Made by a program: the position numbers and the translations under genes. DNA of 5,699 nt from contig SKTJ01000215.1 of assembly GCA_007122565.1 (NCBI GenBank), forward strand, positions 1 to 5,699, in the 5' to 3' direction. Under the pieces are notes generated by a model that saw only the letters and a program-made list of their open reading frames with translations, had not been told where the DNA came from and ran no database searches. This DNA is from Syntrophomonadaceae bacterium (GTDB taxonomy: Bacteria; Bacillota; Dethiobacteria; DTU022; UBA8154). Below are positions 5,424-5,699 of the stretch, piece after piece. Each line of letters starts with the position of its first letter. Within the stretch, counting starts at the first letter, position 1.

Positions 5424-5699
5424 TTATTTCCTTAATATCCCGGCTAGGCAATCCATGACATACTTGATGTTTTCCTTTGTGGTATAAAAGTGGGGCGCGA
5501 CACGAATGGCATTGCCCCGGGCCGAGGCGATAATGTTTTGTTTCTTCAGCTCGTCTTCCACGTGGTGGGAATCATCCACCTTAATTGCGGTGGTGGAGCC
5601 TTTTTTGTTAACATCAAGGGGGCTTAGGATCTCCAGGCCCCGTTCCTGGGCCAGTTTTATGGTGTACTGGGAAAGCATGTTGATGCGTTTTTCGATTTG
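5424..5699 (-). CDS. Class V aminotransferase-family PLP enzyme, C-terminal part (cut by window edge)
   Basis: Only the last 91 residues are in the window; the frame stays open to the edge, so the Met at 5678 is internal. The fragment matches the small C-terminal domain of fold-type I, class V PLP enzymes (alanine/serine-glyoxylate aminotransferase, cysteine desulfurase and kynureninase relatives). An N-terminal helix is followed by a strand and linker (LEILSPLDVNKKGSTTAIKV), then SARGNAIRVAPHFYTTKENI at 58-77, where Arg66 is the probable substrate-carboxylate-binding arginine, and a closing helix. The PLP-binding lysine lies outside the window, so activity cannot be judged. It is the first visible gene of the shell-protein operon and may be cargo that transfers an amino group to or from a carbonyl compound. 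A desulfurase or epimerase role remains possible. Confidence 0.75.
   Translation of the reverse strand, partial: QIEKRINMLSQYTIKLAQERGLEILSPLDVNKKGSTTAIKVDDSHHVEDELKKQNIIASARGNAIRVAPHFYTTKENIKYVMDCLAGILRK

Overview
The window looks like part of an anaerobic Firmicutes (Clostridia-type) chromosome. The clues are the strong GGAGG ribosome binding sites, the use of GTG and TTG starts, tightly packed operons, and a ferredoxin-dependent 2-oxoacid oxidoreductase subunit. The species cannot be named from the sequence alone.

Left part, + strand: the 3' end of a pyruvate/2-oxoacid:ferredoxin oxidoreductase beta subunit (porB-like, to 754). A very AT-rich non-coding stretch of about 340 bp (755-1096) follows, with tandem palindromic TATAAT-containing repeats and a perfect dyad. 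Then comes a complete NhaC-family Na+/H+ antiporter-type membrane protein (1097-2560). A strong hairpin at 2597-2624 probably terminates transcription from both sides.

Right part, - strand (read from 5699 down to 2664): a compact four-gene operon with gaps of 13, 16 and 16 nt. In order it encodes the C-terminal end of a class V (PLP-dependent) aminotransferase, a bacterial microcompartment pentamer/vertex protein (EutN/CcmL family), a tandem-domain microcompartment shell protein (BMC-T), and a cyclic-amide amidohydrolase of the dihydropyrimidinase/hydantoinase/allantoinase type. The amidohydrolase carries an extra N-terminal region of about 140 residues whose first 45 or so resemble the start of EutQ.

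Taken together, the right part is the distal end of a microcompartment locus whose cargo appears to be a ring-opening amidohydrolase plus an aminotransferase, not the usual diol/ethanolamine lyase and aldehyde dehydrogenase. It resembles the poorly understood 'BMC of unknown function' loci. A plausible but unproven reading is that a cyclic ureide (a dihydropyrimidine, hydantoin or allantoin-like compound) is opened inside a protein shell and its nitrogen handled by the aminotransferase. The NhaC-type carrier and the ferredoxin oxidoreductase may serve the same metabolism or may simply be neighbours. No hexameric shell protein (BMC-H) lies in this window; if the system is complete it should be upstream of 5699 or elsewhere.
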